From UMGS1071 sp045638545 (GTDB taxonomy: Bacteria > Bacillota > Clostridia > Oscillospirales > Acutalibacteraceae), in the NCBI GenBank assembly GCA_045638545.1, contig JAZUBL010000012.1, positions 1 through 62,682 on the forward strand: a stretch of 62,682 nt of DNA, in the 5' to 3' direction. Under the pieces are notes generated by a model. It was not told where the DNA came from and made no database searches. It saw only the letters and a list, made by a program, of their open reading frames with translations. Each line of letters opens with the position of its first letter. Positions within the stretch are counted from its first letter, which is position 1. Below, one piece after another: positions 41,948-48,083 of this stretch. Made by a program: the position numbers and the translations under genes.

Positions 41948-42032
41948 CTGAATATGAATATACATAGCAGCCATGCATCTGAAGTGCGGCTGTTTTACAT
42001 CGAAAAACTGTTGTCCCTAAGGACAATCACCC

Positions 42033-42155
42033 GTGAGCGGCAGCCCCATCCTCCAGAACGGCAAACTGGTTGGCGCCATGACCCACGTTTTCATCAATGA
42101 CCCGGAGCGGGGCTATGGTATTTTTATCGAAAATATGCTGGAAAATGCAGCATGA
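42033..42155 (+). pseudogene. Duplicated 3' end of spoIVB (41 codons)
   Basis: Aligns without gaps to spoIVB 41196-41318. The frame reads V-S-G-S-P-I-L-Q-N-G-K-L-V-G-A-M and ends E-N-M-L-E-N-A-A-stop, versus M-S-G-S-P-I-L-Q-N-G-R and E-V-V-G. By hand count about 27 of 123 bases differ, too many for a recent duplication within this genome, so it likely came from, or is left from, a different allele. It begins abruptly at the codon for the active-site loop. It is followed by a copy of the terminator (42165). Confidence 0.85.
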
Positions 42156-42164
42156 ATTTTTTTT

Positions 42165-42198
42165 GACAGGGGCAATTTGTCCCTGTCTTTTTTATTTT
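42165..42198 (+). terminator. Terminator after the spoIVB fragment
   Basis: GACAGGGGCA...TGTCCCTGTC followed by TTTTTTATTTTG; same core as the terminator at 41319. Confidence 0.8.
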
Positions 42199-42245
42199 GT
42201 TTGCAGTATGATGATAGTTGAGAGAAAGCAGGAGGGGGAAGAATA

Positions 42246-42530
42246 ATGAAACAGGAACAGATTCAGGCAGCGGTGCGCCGTGTGGAGGAGATGGAGCGAT
42301 ACCTCGATTTGCTGCAGAAAGCGGCAGATGAAACCCCGGCAGAACTTCAAAACGATGTGCAGCTGCAGGCCATGCTGGGGCAGCTGACCGACTACTATGA
42401 AAACGGCCAGTGGATGCAGGATTACGTGCTGGACGAGCAGGGACTGCTGCCTTCTGATTTAAAGCGGGGCGTACTGTCGGAAGATGCAGTGTATGATTTG
42501 CTGGCGCAGATTGACGAGATTCTGCGCTGA
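42246..42530 (+). CDS. DUF4298-like small protein
   Basis: 94 residues, predicted all-alpha and soluble: V-R-R-V-E-E-M-E-R-Y-L-D and L-T-D-Y-Y-E-N-G-Q-W-M-Q-D-Y, then G-L-L-P-S-D-L-K-R-G-V-L-S-E-D-A-V-Y-D-L-L. This pattern is what I recall for DUF4298, a family of unknown function common in gut Firmicutes. The SD is a long purine run (GGAGGGGGAAG). No partner is evident. Confidence 0.78.
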   Translation: MKQEQIQAAVRRVEEMERYLDLLQKAADETPAELQNDVQLQAMLGQLTDYYENGQWMQDYVLDEQGLLPSDLKRGVLSEDAVYDLLAQIDEILR

Positions 42531-42610
42531 ATTTTATGTTGTTCGCCGATTGATGCCGGATGCAGAATCGTAGTATAGTAAACATAAAAGCAGAACCGGG
42601 AGGGATTTTG

Positions 42611-43147
42611 ATGAAGCATACAAAGAAATTTGCAGCAATTGCAGCGGCGGCGCTGGTGGCCGTATCATTGCTGGCAGGCTGCGGCGGTGCGGTGGAGCCT
42701 GCGCCGACAGAGAGCGGCATGAGTATGGGCGTGGTGAATCCTCTGCAGGCGTTTACCCTGGAGGAGCTGCGCAATGAAACGGGCTACAACCTGCATCTGC
42801 CGGAAGGCTGCACAGACCTTACAGTTACAAAAATCGATGCCGCACCGGCTGCTGCTGTATATGAGGCAGAATTCTGCGACAAAGATGGAAACGGCTATTG
42901 CTTCCGCATGCAGCTGGGACAGGTGGAAGGCGATATTTCCGGTATGTACTATGAGTGGACAGATGCGATCATTGTGGATGAAGTGGATTCTTCCTACACT
43001 GTTTTTCTGAACAATGAGGGACAGGGAATGGTTTCCTGGCAGGATGAGAATGCCAAATATACGCTGGCAATGACAGAAAATGCCGCAGCAAAGCTGCTGA
43101 ACACTATGCGAAGCGCATTGCTGGAGAAGAGCGGTTTTACAGAATAA
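42611..43147 (+). CDS. Lipoprotein of the DUF4367-like type
   Basis: 178 residues from ATG 42611 (GGGAGGGA upstream). Lipobox L-L-A-G-C-G-G. Mature part contains N-P-L-Q-A-F-T-L-E-E-L-R-N-E-T-G-Y, V-Y-E-A-E-F-C-D-K-D-G-N-G-Y-C-F-R and a beta-rich body ending V-S-W-Q-D. The strand pattern resembles DUF4367-type surface lipoproteins, a moderate-confidence impression. Own terminator at 43155. Confidence 0.75.
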   Translation: MKHTKKFAAIAAAALVAVSLLAGCGGAVEPAPTESGMSMGVVNPLQAFTLEELRNETGYNLHLPEGCTDLTVTKIDAAPAAAVYEAEFCDKDGNGYCFRMQLGQVEGDISGMYYEWTDAIIVDEVDSSYTVFLNNEGQGMVSWQDENAKYTLAMTENAAAKLLNTMRSALLEKSGFTE

Positions 43148-43154
43148 TTCATCG

Positions 43155-43183
43155 GACAGAGGCATTTGCTTCTGTCTTTTTTG
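43155..43183 (+). terminator. Terminator of the 42611 lipoprotein
   Basis: GACAGAGGCA / TGCTTCTGTC stem followed by TTTTTTG. Confidence 0.85.
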
Positions 43184-43341
43184 TTTTATGCAGGGAACGG
43201 TTCTCGCACCGTTCCCAATCTGCAATCGTTTAAACTTGCACATAAGCTGCTCCCTCGCAGAGGATAATAAAATAATTTTCTATCCTTTTTGTTAAGGGGA
43301 TGGTATAATAGGGGCAGAGAACCAAGGAAAGAGGTGGCGTA

Positions 43342-43818
43342 ATGGAAGTAATGACCTTCCGCAAGGCAGAGGCCAAAGATACAGGGCTGATCCTGTATTT
43401 TATCAAAGAGCTGGCAGAGTATGAAAGAATGCTGGATCTTGTAGTGGCAACAGAAGAAACACTGCAGGAGTGGATGTTTGAAAAGGAAAAAGCAGAGGCT
43501 ATCTTCGTGCTGGAAAACGGCAAGGAAGTTGGCATGGCGCTGTTTTTCCACAACTTCTCCACCTTTGTGGGCCGAGCTGGATTATATCTGGAAGACGTGT
43601 ACGTACTGCCGGAATACCGCGGCAAAGGATACGGTAAGGCATTGCTGAAAAAGCTGGCACAGATCGCCGTAGAGCGTGGCTGTGGCCGCTTTGAGTGGGT
43701 ATGCCTGGACTGGAACCAGCCAAGCATTGATTTTTACCGTTCTCTGGGCGCTGTGCCGATGGACGACTGGACCATTTATCGTCTGGATGGCGAAGCGCTG
43801 AAAAAGATGGCAGAATAA
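43342..43818 (+). CDS. GNAT acetyltransferase, SSAT-like
   Basis: 158 residues, a single GNAT domain. I-K-E-L-A-E-Y-E-R-M near the start, A-L-F-F-H-N-F-S-T-F and Y-L-E-D-V-Y-V-L-P-E-Y-R-G-K-G-Y-G-K are characteristic of the diamine/thialysine acetyltransferase (SSAT) branch; W-N-Q-P-S-I-D-F-Y-R-S-L-G-A is its usual C-terminal motif. Likely acetylates small amines. SD AGAGGTGG. Followed at 31 bases by the CYTH gene. Confidence 0.85.
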   Translation: MEVMTFRKAEAKDTGLILYFIKELAEYERMLDLVVATEETLQEWMFEKEKAEAIFVLENGKEVGMALFFHNFSTFVGRAGLYLEDVYVLPEYRGKGYGKALLKKLAQIAVERGCGRFEWVCLDWNQPSIDFYRSLGAVPMDDWTIYRLDGEALKKMAE

Positions 43819-43849
43819 GATTGTTTAAATATAGAAAGGAACTGGAACC

Positions 43850-44416
43850 ATGATCGAAGTTGAAATTAAAGCTGCATTGAAAGAAAAAGAAGAACTGACC
43901 GCAAAAATGCTGGAGCTGGGTTTTGTAAAAGGCGACCTGCTGAAGGAAACTGATGTTTACTTTGACAGCCCGCACCACAAGATGAAGGAGAACGACACAG
44001 CACTGCGCATTCGTTCCTGCGAGAACCTGACACAGGGCACCAAGGTTTGCTACATGACCTACAAGGGCCCAAAGATGGACAAGATCTCCATCTCCCGCAA
44101 GGAAGTAGAAATGGAAATTGAAAGCGTAGAAACAGGCACCGAGATCTTCACATCCCTGGGCTTCTTTACTGTTCCTGCAGTAATCAAGCACCGCCAGTGG
44201 CTCCACCTGGACAACGTAACAGCATGCCTGGACAGCGTAGAAGAGCTGGGTGATTTCCTTGAGCTGGAAATGGTTATTGAAGACGCAAGCGAAAAAGAAG
44301 CTGCTCTCAACGATCTGATCGCACTGCTGGAGAAACTGGGCTACGGCAGAGAAGACCTGCTGCAGACATCCTATCTCTCCATGCTGCAGAAGAAGCGCTT
44401 CGGCGACAACGCATAA
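43850..44416 (+). CDS. CYTH-domain protein (class IV adenylate cyclase/CyaB-like)
   Basis: 188 residues making one CYTH triphosphate-tunnel fold. The signature E-V-E-I-K (E-x-E-x-K) is at residues 3-7; further conserved basic and acidic strands appear as A-L-R-I-R-S, V-C-Y-M-T-Y-K-G-P, R-Q-W and F-L-E-L-E-M. This group includes CyaB-type adenylate cyclases and triphosphatases; Y-F-D and L-R-I-R pattern agree with the CyaB subgroup. Actual product unknown. Probably co-transcribed with the preceding acetyltransferase; ends at a terminator. Confidence 0.85.
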   Translation: MIEVEIKAALKEKEELTAKMLELGFVKGDLLKETDVYFDSPHHKMKENDTALRIRSCENLTQGTKVCYMTYKGPKMDKISISRKEVEMEIESVETGTEIFTSLGFFTVPAVIKHRQWLHLDNVTACLDSVEELGDFLELEMVIEDASEKEAALNDLIALLEKLGYGREDLLQTSYLSMLQKKRFGDNA

Positions 44417-44420
44417 TTTA

Positions 44421-44453
44421 AAAAAGACAGAGGCTGTGGCTTCTGTCTTTTTG
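44421..44453 (+). terminator. Terminator of the CYTH gene
   Basis: GACAGAGGC / GCTTCTGTC stem with TTTTTG tail and A-run on the left. Confidence 0.8.
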
Positions 44454-44492
44454 TTTTTGATTATGTTATCATAAAACAAAGGAGGCTGTGTT

Positions 44493-44822
44493 ATGAAACG
44501 AATCATGATATCCTTGCTGGCAGCGATAACGGTGGGCTGCGCAGTATTGTGCGGCTGCGGTGCTGAACCATACCGCGTAGACTACGGCGGCGCGCAGGCA
44601 CTTTATGAAGGCGCGCAGGAAACGTATGCTGCCGGTGAAAAAGTAGAACTATCTTTTCCATATGTAGCTACAGATACAGATTATCATTTTTATCTGGAGG
44701 AAGATGTGCCGCTGGAGGTCACATATGAAGAGGAGCGTGGTTACGTGCTTCAATTTGTGATGCCGGAGCATGATGTGAAATTGTGCTGTGAATCGAAAAA
44801 CTCCATGGTTCATGTACCGTGA
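44493..44822 (+). CDS. Small lipoprotein
   Basis: 109 residues, signal peptide with lipobox V-L-C-G-C-G, so the mature part is under 90 residues. It contains Y-R-V-D-Y-G-G-A, E-K-V-E-L-S-F-P-Y-V and D-Y-H-F-Y-L, giving a single small beta domain. SD AAGGAGG. Unknown family; one of several short lipoproteins scattered in this part of the window. Confidence 0.75.
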   Translation: MKRIMISLLAAITVGCAVLCGCGAEPYRVDYGGAQALYEGAQETYAAGEKVELSFPYVATDTDYHFYLEEDVPLEVTYEEERGYVLQFVMPEHDVKLCCESKNSMVHVP

Positions 44823-44898
44823 TCGTACAGCATTCTTCCGGAAGAACAGGAAAAAAACAGGCGTTTCCTGTTACTATGCATGAAAATGGAAAAACCTC

Positions 44899-44945
44899 TT
44901 GCTTTTATAGGAATTGACGGTATAATGGAATAATATTTTTCGACA
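44899..44945 (+). promoter_or_regulatory. Promoter with overlapping 0A box before the YhhN gene
   Basis: TTGCTT (44899-44904), 16-base spacer, TATAAT (44921-44926). TTTTTCGACAAAA, a good Spo0A box on the minus strand, has its core at 44939-44945, just where a repressor would block the start region. Confidence 0.55.
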
Positions 44946-44973
44946 AAAAATCCATTTGAGGTGAAATATTTCT

Positions 44974-45690
44974 ATGACAAAATCATCCCTGATGAAGTAC
45001 GGGATCCTTGGCCTGAACCTGCTGTTTATTGTAGGTCTGTGCGTGGTCAACACCATTTATCAGGCCAATGACTTCAACTACACGCTGAAAATTATCGGCA
45101 GCGGATGCTTTGTGGCGCAGGGTCTCATCAACTTTATTTATGCATTTGCTGCCAAAGCTTCCAACAAAAAGTTCTTTGTTTTTATGATGATCGGCCTGAT
45201 GTTTGCAATGGCCGGTGACATTGCGATCAACCTGAACTTTGTTGCCGGTGCCGGATTGTTTGCGATTGGACACATCTGGTTCGTAATCGCCTTCTGTTTT
45301 ATTCAGAGACTGAACGTGCTGGAATTTATTATCAGTGTGAGCACATTCCTGGCAGTTGGTGCATTTCTGCTGTTCTTCCCGCTGCTGGACTTTAATCCGG
45401 AAGCAATGCGCTGGGTATGTATCGGCTATGCGGCGATCATTTCCTTTATGCTGGGCAACGCCTGGGCAAACTTTATCCGTGAGCGTACTGTGATGCATTT
45501 CCTGTTTGCCATCGGCAGCCTGTCCTTCTGTGTTTCCGACTTCATGCTGATGCTTAACTCCTTTGTTGGCCTGTGGGATTGGACAAGATACGCCTGCATG
45601 GCAACTTACTACCCGGCATTGTCTCTGTTTGCACTGGGTATGTTCTGGAAAGTTTTTGAAGAAATGAAAAAGAAGAAGGCACTTAACTAA
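44974..45690 (+). CDS. YhhN-family integral membrane protein
   Basis: 238 residues with seven to eight hydrophobic segments. Family marks are the two membrane acid motifs: A-M-A-G-D-I-A-I (about residues 74-81) and F-C-V-S-D-F-M-L (about 186-193), the positions thought to be catalytic in TMEM86-type lysoplasmalogenases. Members hydrolyse the vinyl-ether bond of lysoplasmalogens; plasmalogens occur in anaerobic Clostridia, so a lipid role is plausible. The SD is GAGGTG. A candidate 0A box lies in its promoter. Confidence 0.85.
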   Translation: MTKSSLMKYGILGLNLLFIVGLCVVNTIYQANDFNYTLKIIGSGCFVAQGLINFIYAFAAKASNKKFFVFMMIGLMFAMAGDIAINLNFVAGAGLFAIGHIWFVIAFCFIQRLNVLEFIISVSTFLAVGAFLLFFPLLDFNPEAMRWVCIGYAAIISFMLGNAWANFIRERTVMHFLFAIGSLSFCVSDFMLMLNSFVGLWDWTRYACMATYYPALSLFALGMFWKVFEEMKKKKALN

Positions 45691-45780
45691 AAATTATATA
45701 GCGCTATGAAAAGACGAGGGCTTTATGTTCTTGTCTTTTTTGTTTTCTTTTGTTATGCTGTAAGAAAGGGGGAGATCACT

Positions 45781-46062
45781 GTGAAAGAAATAGACCTTGG
45801 TATCTATGAGTGGGCAGGCAAAGCGGAGCGCGGTTCCGTTGCGGCTGTTCTGCGCGCCGGAGAAACAGGCTGGACACTGCACATTGTGGATCAATACTGG
45901 AATCTGTACGGGTCTTCCGTGGAGCCGGAGCGGGTGAAGAAAAAAGAAATCCCTTTGACAGAAGCAGAATGTACAGCAGAGAATCTGGTGAAGGTGATCT
46001 GCAAGGCAACCGGCATCACGGTGCCGCAGGATGAACTGAAAGAAAAATTGAAGGAGAAATAA
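45781..46062 (+). CDS. Small conserved hypothetical protein
   Basis: 93 residues from GTG 45781, preceded by GGGGGAG; the frame is open 25 codons further upstream but that part is an accidental hydrophobic translation of the intergenic terminator region. The protein starts V-K-E-I-D-L-G-I-Y-E-W and is a mixed alpha/beta soluble domain with E-R-V-K-K-K-E-I-P-L-T-E-A-E, K-A-T-G-I and a charged C-terminus. Two bases separate it from the next gene, so the two are co-translated. Unknown function. Confidence 0.7.
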   Translation: MKEIDLGIYEWAGKAERGSVAAVLRAGETGWTLHIVDQYWNLYGSSVEPERVKKKEIPLTEAECTAENLVKVICKATGITVPQDELKEKLKEK

Positions 46063-46064
46063 AA

Positions 46065-46541
46065 ATGTTCCGTGAAGTAGCAAGAAAAAAGAGAGCAATT
46101 CCAAAAGAAGACTGCATTGAAATTTTAAAGCAGGAGCCGCGCGGTGTACTGTCTGTGCTGGGCGATGATGATTACCCTTACGGTATGCCAATGAACCACT
46201 GGTACTGTGAGGAAGACGGCAAGCTGTATTTCCACAGCGGTAAAACAGGCCACAAAATTGATGCCATGAAAAAACATGACAAGGCTTCCTTCTGTGTGTA
46301 TGATGAAGGCTACCGCAACGAAGGCGAGTGGGCGCTGAACATTCGCAGCGTGGTGGTATTTGGCCGCATTGAAATCATCGAAGACCACCAGCAGGCGCTG
46401 GAGATTACCAGAAAGCTCAGCTACAAATATACAGGCGACAGCGATTATATTGAGCATGAAATTACCCACTACGGCCACGAAGTACTGGTGTTTGCTCTTG
46501 TGCCGGAGCACATTACCGGTAAGCTGGTCAATGAGTCCTGA
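46065..46541 (+). CDS. Pyridoxamine 5'-phosphate oxidase-like flavoprotein (NimA-type)
   Basis: 158 residues of the PNPOx/split-barrel fold. M-F-R-E-V-A-R-K-K-R at the start, L-S-V-L-G-D-D-D-Y-P-Y-G-M-P-M-N-H-W and L-Y-F-H-S-G-K-T-G-H-K are the pattern of the NimA/Nim-related group that binds FMN or haem and in some cases reduces nitroimidazoles. Whether it gives resistance cannot be told. It starts two bases after the preceding small gene. Confidence 0.85.
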   Translation: MFREVARKKRAIPKEDCIEILKQEPRGVLSVLGDDDYPYGMPMNHWYCEEDGKLYFHSGKTGHKIDAMKKHDKASFCVYDEGYRNEGEWALNIRSVVVFGRIEIIEDHQQALEITRKLSYKYTGDSDYIEHEITHYGHEVLVFALVPEHITGKLVNES

Positions 46542-46560
46542 TTGATCACGCGATTTTACT

Positions 46561-46588
46561 GCCTCCCCATGCCGGGAGGCTTTTCTTT
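46561..46588 (+). terminator. Terminator of the Nim-type gene
   Basis: GCCTCCC / GGGAGGC stem with CATGCC-type loop, then TTTTCTTTTG. Confidence 0.75.
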
Positions 46589-46617
46589 TGCCAAATTCCT
46601 GCCATATTTTGTAAAAA

Positions 46618-46768
46618 CTGGTAAAAACTTACCAGAAAAACAATGGATTACAAAATTGATAAAAATACAGAAAAGCAAGGATTATACTGGGTTTATCGGT
46701 TATTACGACATAGTTTTCCCAAATGCAACAAAATATAATTCTTGCCATTTTTACCAATTTATGGTAAA
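46618..46768 (+). promoter_or_regulatory. Two GGTAA/TTACC palindromes upstream of spo0A
   Basis: CTGGTAA-AAAC-TTACCAG (46618-46635) and TTTACC-n7-GGTAAA (46750-46768) share half-sites and lie 35 to 185 bases before the ATG at 46803. The second overlaps the likely promoter. They look like operator sites for an unidentified regulator. No TGTCGAA box was seen here. Confidence 0.5.
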
Positions 46769-46802
46769 CTTGTTCCAATGAAATCATTATAGGGGGAAAA
46801 CC

Positions 46803-47561
46803 ATGGAAAAGCATTATAAATTACTTATTTCAGACGATAGCGCGGAGTGGAATCGTGATGTCTCGCGCACTTTTCAGGAGGCGGGGATGGAGCCTGTTTT
46901 TGTTAAGAAGGACGGCTTTCAGGTAATGGAGCGGATCAAGCGGGAACAGCCGGATTTTGTACTGATCGATCTGTTTATGCCGGGTCTGGATGCCATCGGT
47001 GTGATCAATGCAGCAAAACGTGCAGTGGATCCAGCACCGCTGTTCTTTGTAAAATCAGCTTTCAGCAGCCCCACGCTGGAGCGGGAGGTACTCCAGAGCG
47101 GGGCCGCTTATTTCACTATCAGTCCGTTTAATCCGGCAGAACTTGCCCAGCGAATGCTGCAGTTTGCGGTGCACGGAACAGCTGCTGCAGAAACAGGTAA
47201 AACCACCGGTGTGGAAATTCAGGTAACAGAGATCCTGCACCAGATCGGTGTGCCGGCACATATTAAAGGGTATCACTATCTGCGGGATTCCATCATCATG
47301 GCAATTGAAACACCGGAGATCATTAATGCTGTGACAAAGCAGCTGTATCCTTCTGTTGCAAAGCGCTACGAGACCACTTCCTCCCGGGTAGAGCGCGCTA
47401 TTCGCCATGCCATTGAAGTTGCCTGGGACAGAGGTGATGTAGACATCCTCAACTCCTATTTTGGCTATACGATACATAATACAAGAGGCAAGCCAACCAA
47501 CAGCGAATTCATTGCCATGATCAGCGATAAACTGCGCCTGCAGATGAAAAGCGCCAGCTGA
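46803..47561 (+). CDS. spo0A: Stage 0 sporulation response regulator Spo0A, receiver altered
   Basis: 252 residues: receiver (1-125), linker, and the Spo0A_C DNA-binding domain, which is nearly textbook (I-G-V-P-A-H-I-K-G-Y, S-R-V-E-R-A-I-R-H-A-I-E-V-A-W, P-T-N-S-E-F-I-A-M). The receiver keeps the acidic pair D11-D12 and phospho-acceptor D56, but the invariant lysine of the L-K-P-F motif is Ser107 (I-S-P-F) and the switch threonine is Ser85. The Lys normally contacts the phosphoryl group, so phosphorylation control may be weakened or different. It controls entry to sporulation in relatives. Confidence 0.92.
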   Translation: MEKHYKLLISDDSAEWNRDVSRTFQEAGMEPVFVKKDGFQVMERIKREQPDFVLIDLFMPGLDAIGVINAAKRAVDPAPLFFVKSAFSSPTLEREVLQSGAAYFTISPFNPAELAQRMLQFAVHGTAAAETGKTTGVEIQVTEILHQIGVPAHIKGYHYLRDSIIMAIETPEIINAVTKQLYPSVAKRYETTSSRVERAIRHAIEVAWDRGDVDILNSYFGYTIHNTRGKPTNSEFIAMISDKLRLQMKSAS

Positions 47562-47673
47562 ATCTGTCGGAATTCCTGCAGATCGGGCGATTTCTCTTTT
47601 TGGAAAAACAAATAGAATTTTGCAGAACTGTTTGTTAAAAGTATCAAATACAGTAATAATGACGAATTTCTGC

Positions 47674-47701
47674 TTGCTATTCCGGTGGCTTTGTGTATAA
47701 T
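47674..47701 (+). promoter_or_regulatory. Promoter of the 47739 gene
   Basis: TTGCTA (47674-47679), 16-base spacer, TATAAT (47696-47701); SD GCGGAGG precedes the ATG. Confidence 0.75.
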
Positions 47702-47738
47702 TATAGTATGTAATTTTATTTAGCGGAGGTACAATCCA

Positions 47739-47987
47739 ATGGAAGAAATGAAAAGAGAAATCCTGCCTAACTCTCGTGAAGCTATCGAGAATGCAAAGCC
47801 AGAATATATGGTAAAAGTTTGCCCAAGATGCGGTTTTGAAAAGATTGCTACATTCGGCATCGGTCCAGAAGGCAAGTCCGACTTCTCCAAGACACGCATG
47901 ATCTGCTGGGATTGCGGCAAGCGTCAGGACTATGTAGAAGATAAGGAAAACAAGAGATACATTCCAGTTGAGGAAGTAGAGAAATAA
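47739..47987 (+). CDS. Small zinc-ribbon protein
   Basis: 82 residues with one C-P-R-C...C-W-D-C pair (about residues 28-31 and 58-61), a classical four-cysteine ribbon, plus charged termini. It has its own good promoter, its own terminator and the codon bias of highly expressed genes (ACA, GTA, CCA), so it is probably abundant. Not recognised as a named family; a nucleic-acid or ribosome partner role is a guess. Confidence 0.78.
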   Translation: MEEMKREILPNSREAIENAKPEYMVKVCPRCGFEKIATFGIGPEGKSDFSKTRMICWDCGKRQDYVEDKENKRYIPVEEVEK

Positions 47988-48007
47988 TTTCTTTATATTT
48001 ACAGAGA

Positions 48008-48039
48008 AAATCCCCGGAGTTTTCCGGGGATTTTTTTCG
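48008..48039 (+). terminator. Terminator of the zinc-ribbon gene
   Basis: AAATCCCCGGA / TCCGGGGATTT stem, then TTTTCGG. Confidence 0.9.
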
Positions 48040-48048
48040 GTTCAGAAA

Positions 48049-48081
48049 GAAAAAACTCCCCCGCACTGCGGGGGAGTTTTC
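48049..48081 (-). terminator. Terminator of the P-type ATPase gene
   Basis: ACTCCCCCGCA / TGCGGGGGAGT stem, flanked by A-run and T-run; on the minus strand it follows the ATPase stop at once. Confidence 0.85.
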
Positions 48082-48083
48082 TT

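Noticed and set aside
46542..46781. 79-codon frame between the Nim-type gene and spo0A
   Set aside because: Begins by overlapping a terminator and runs through palindromic operator-like DNA without an SD.
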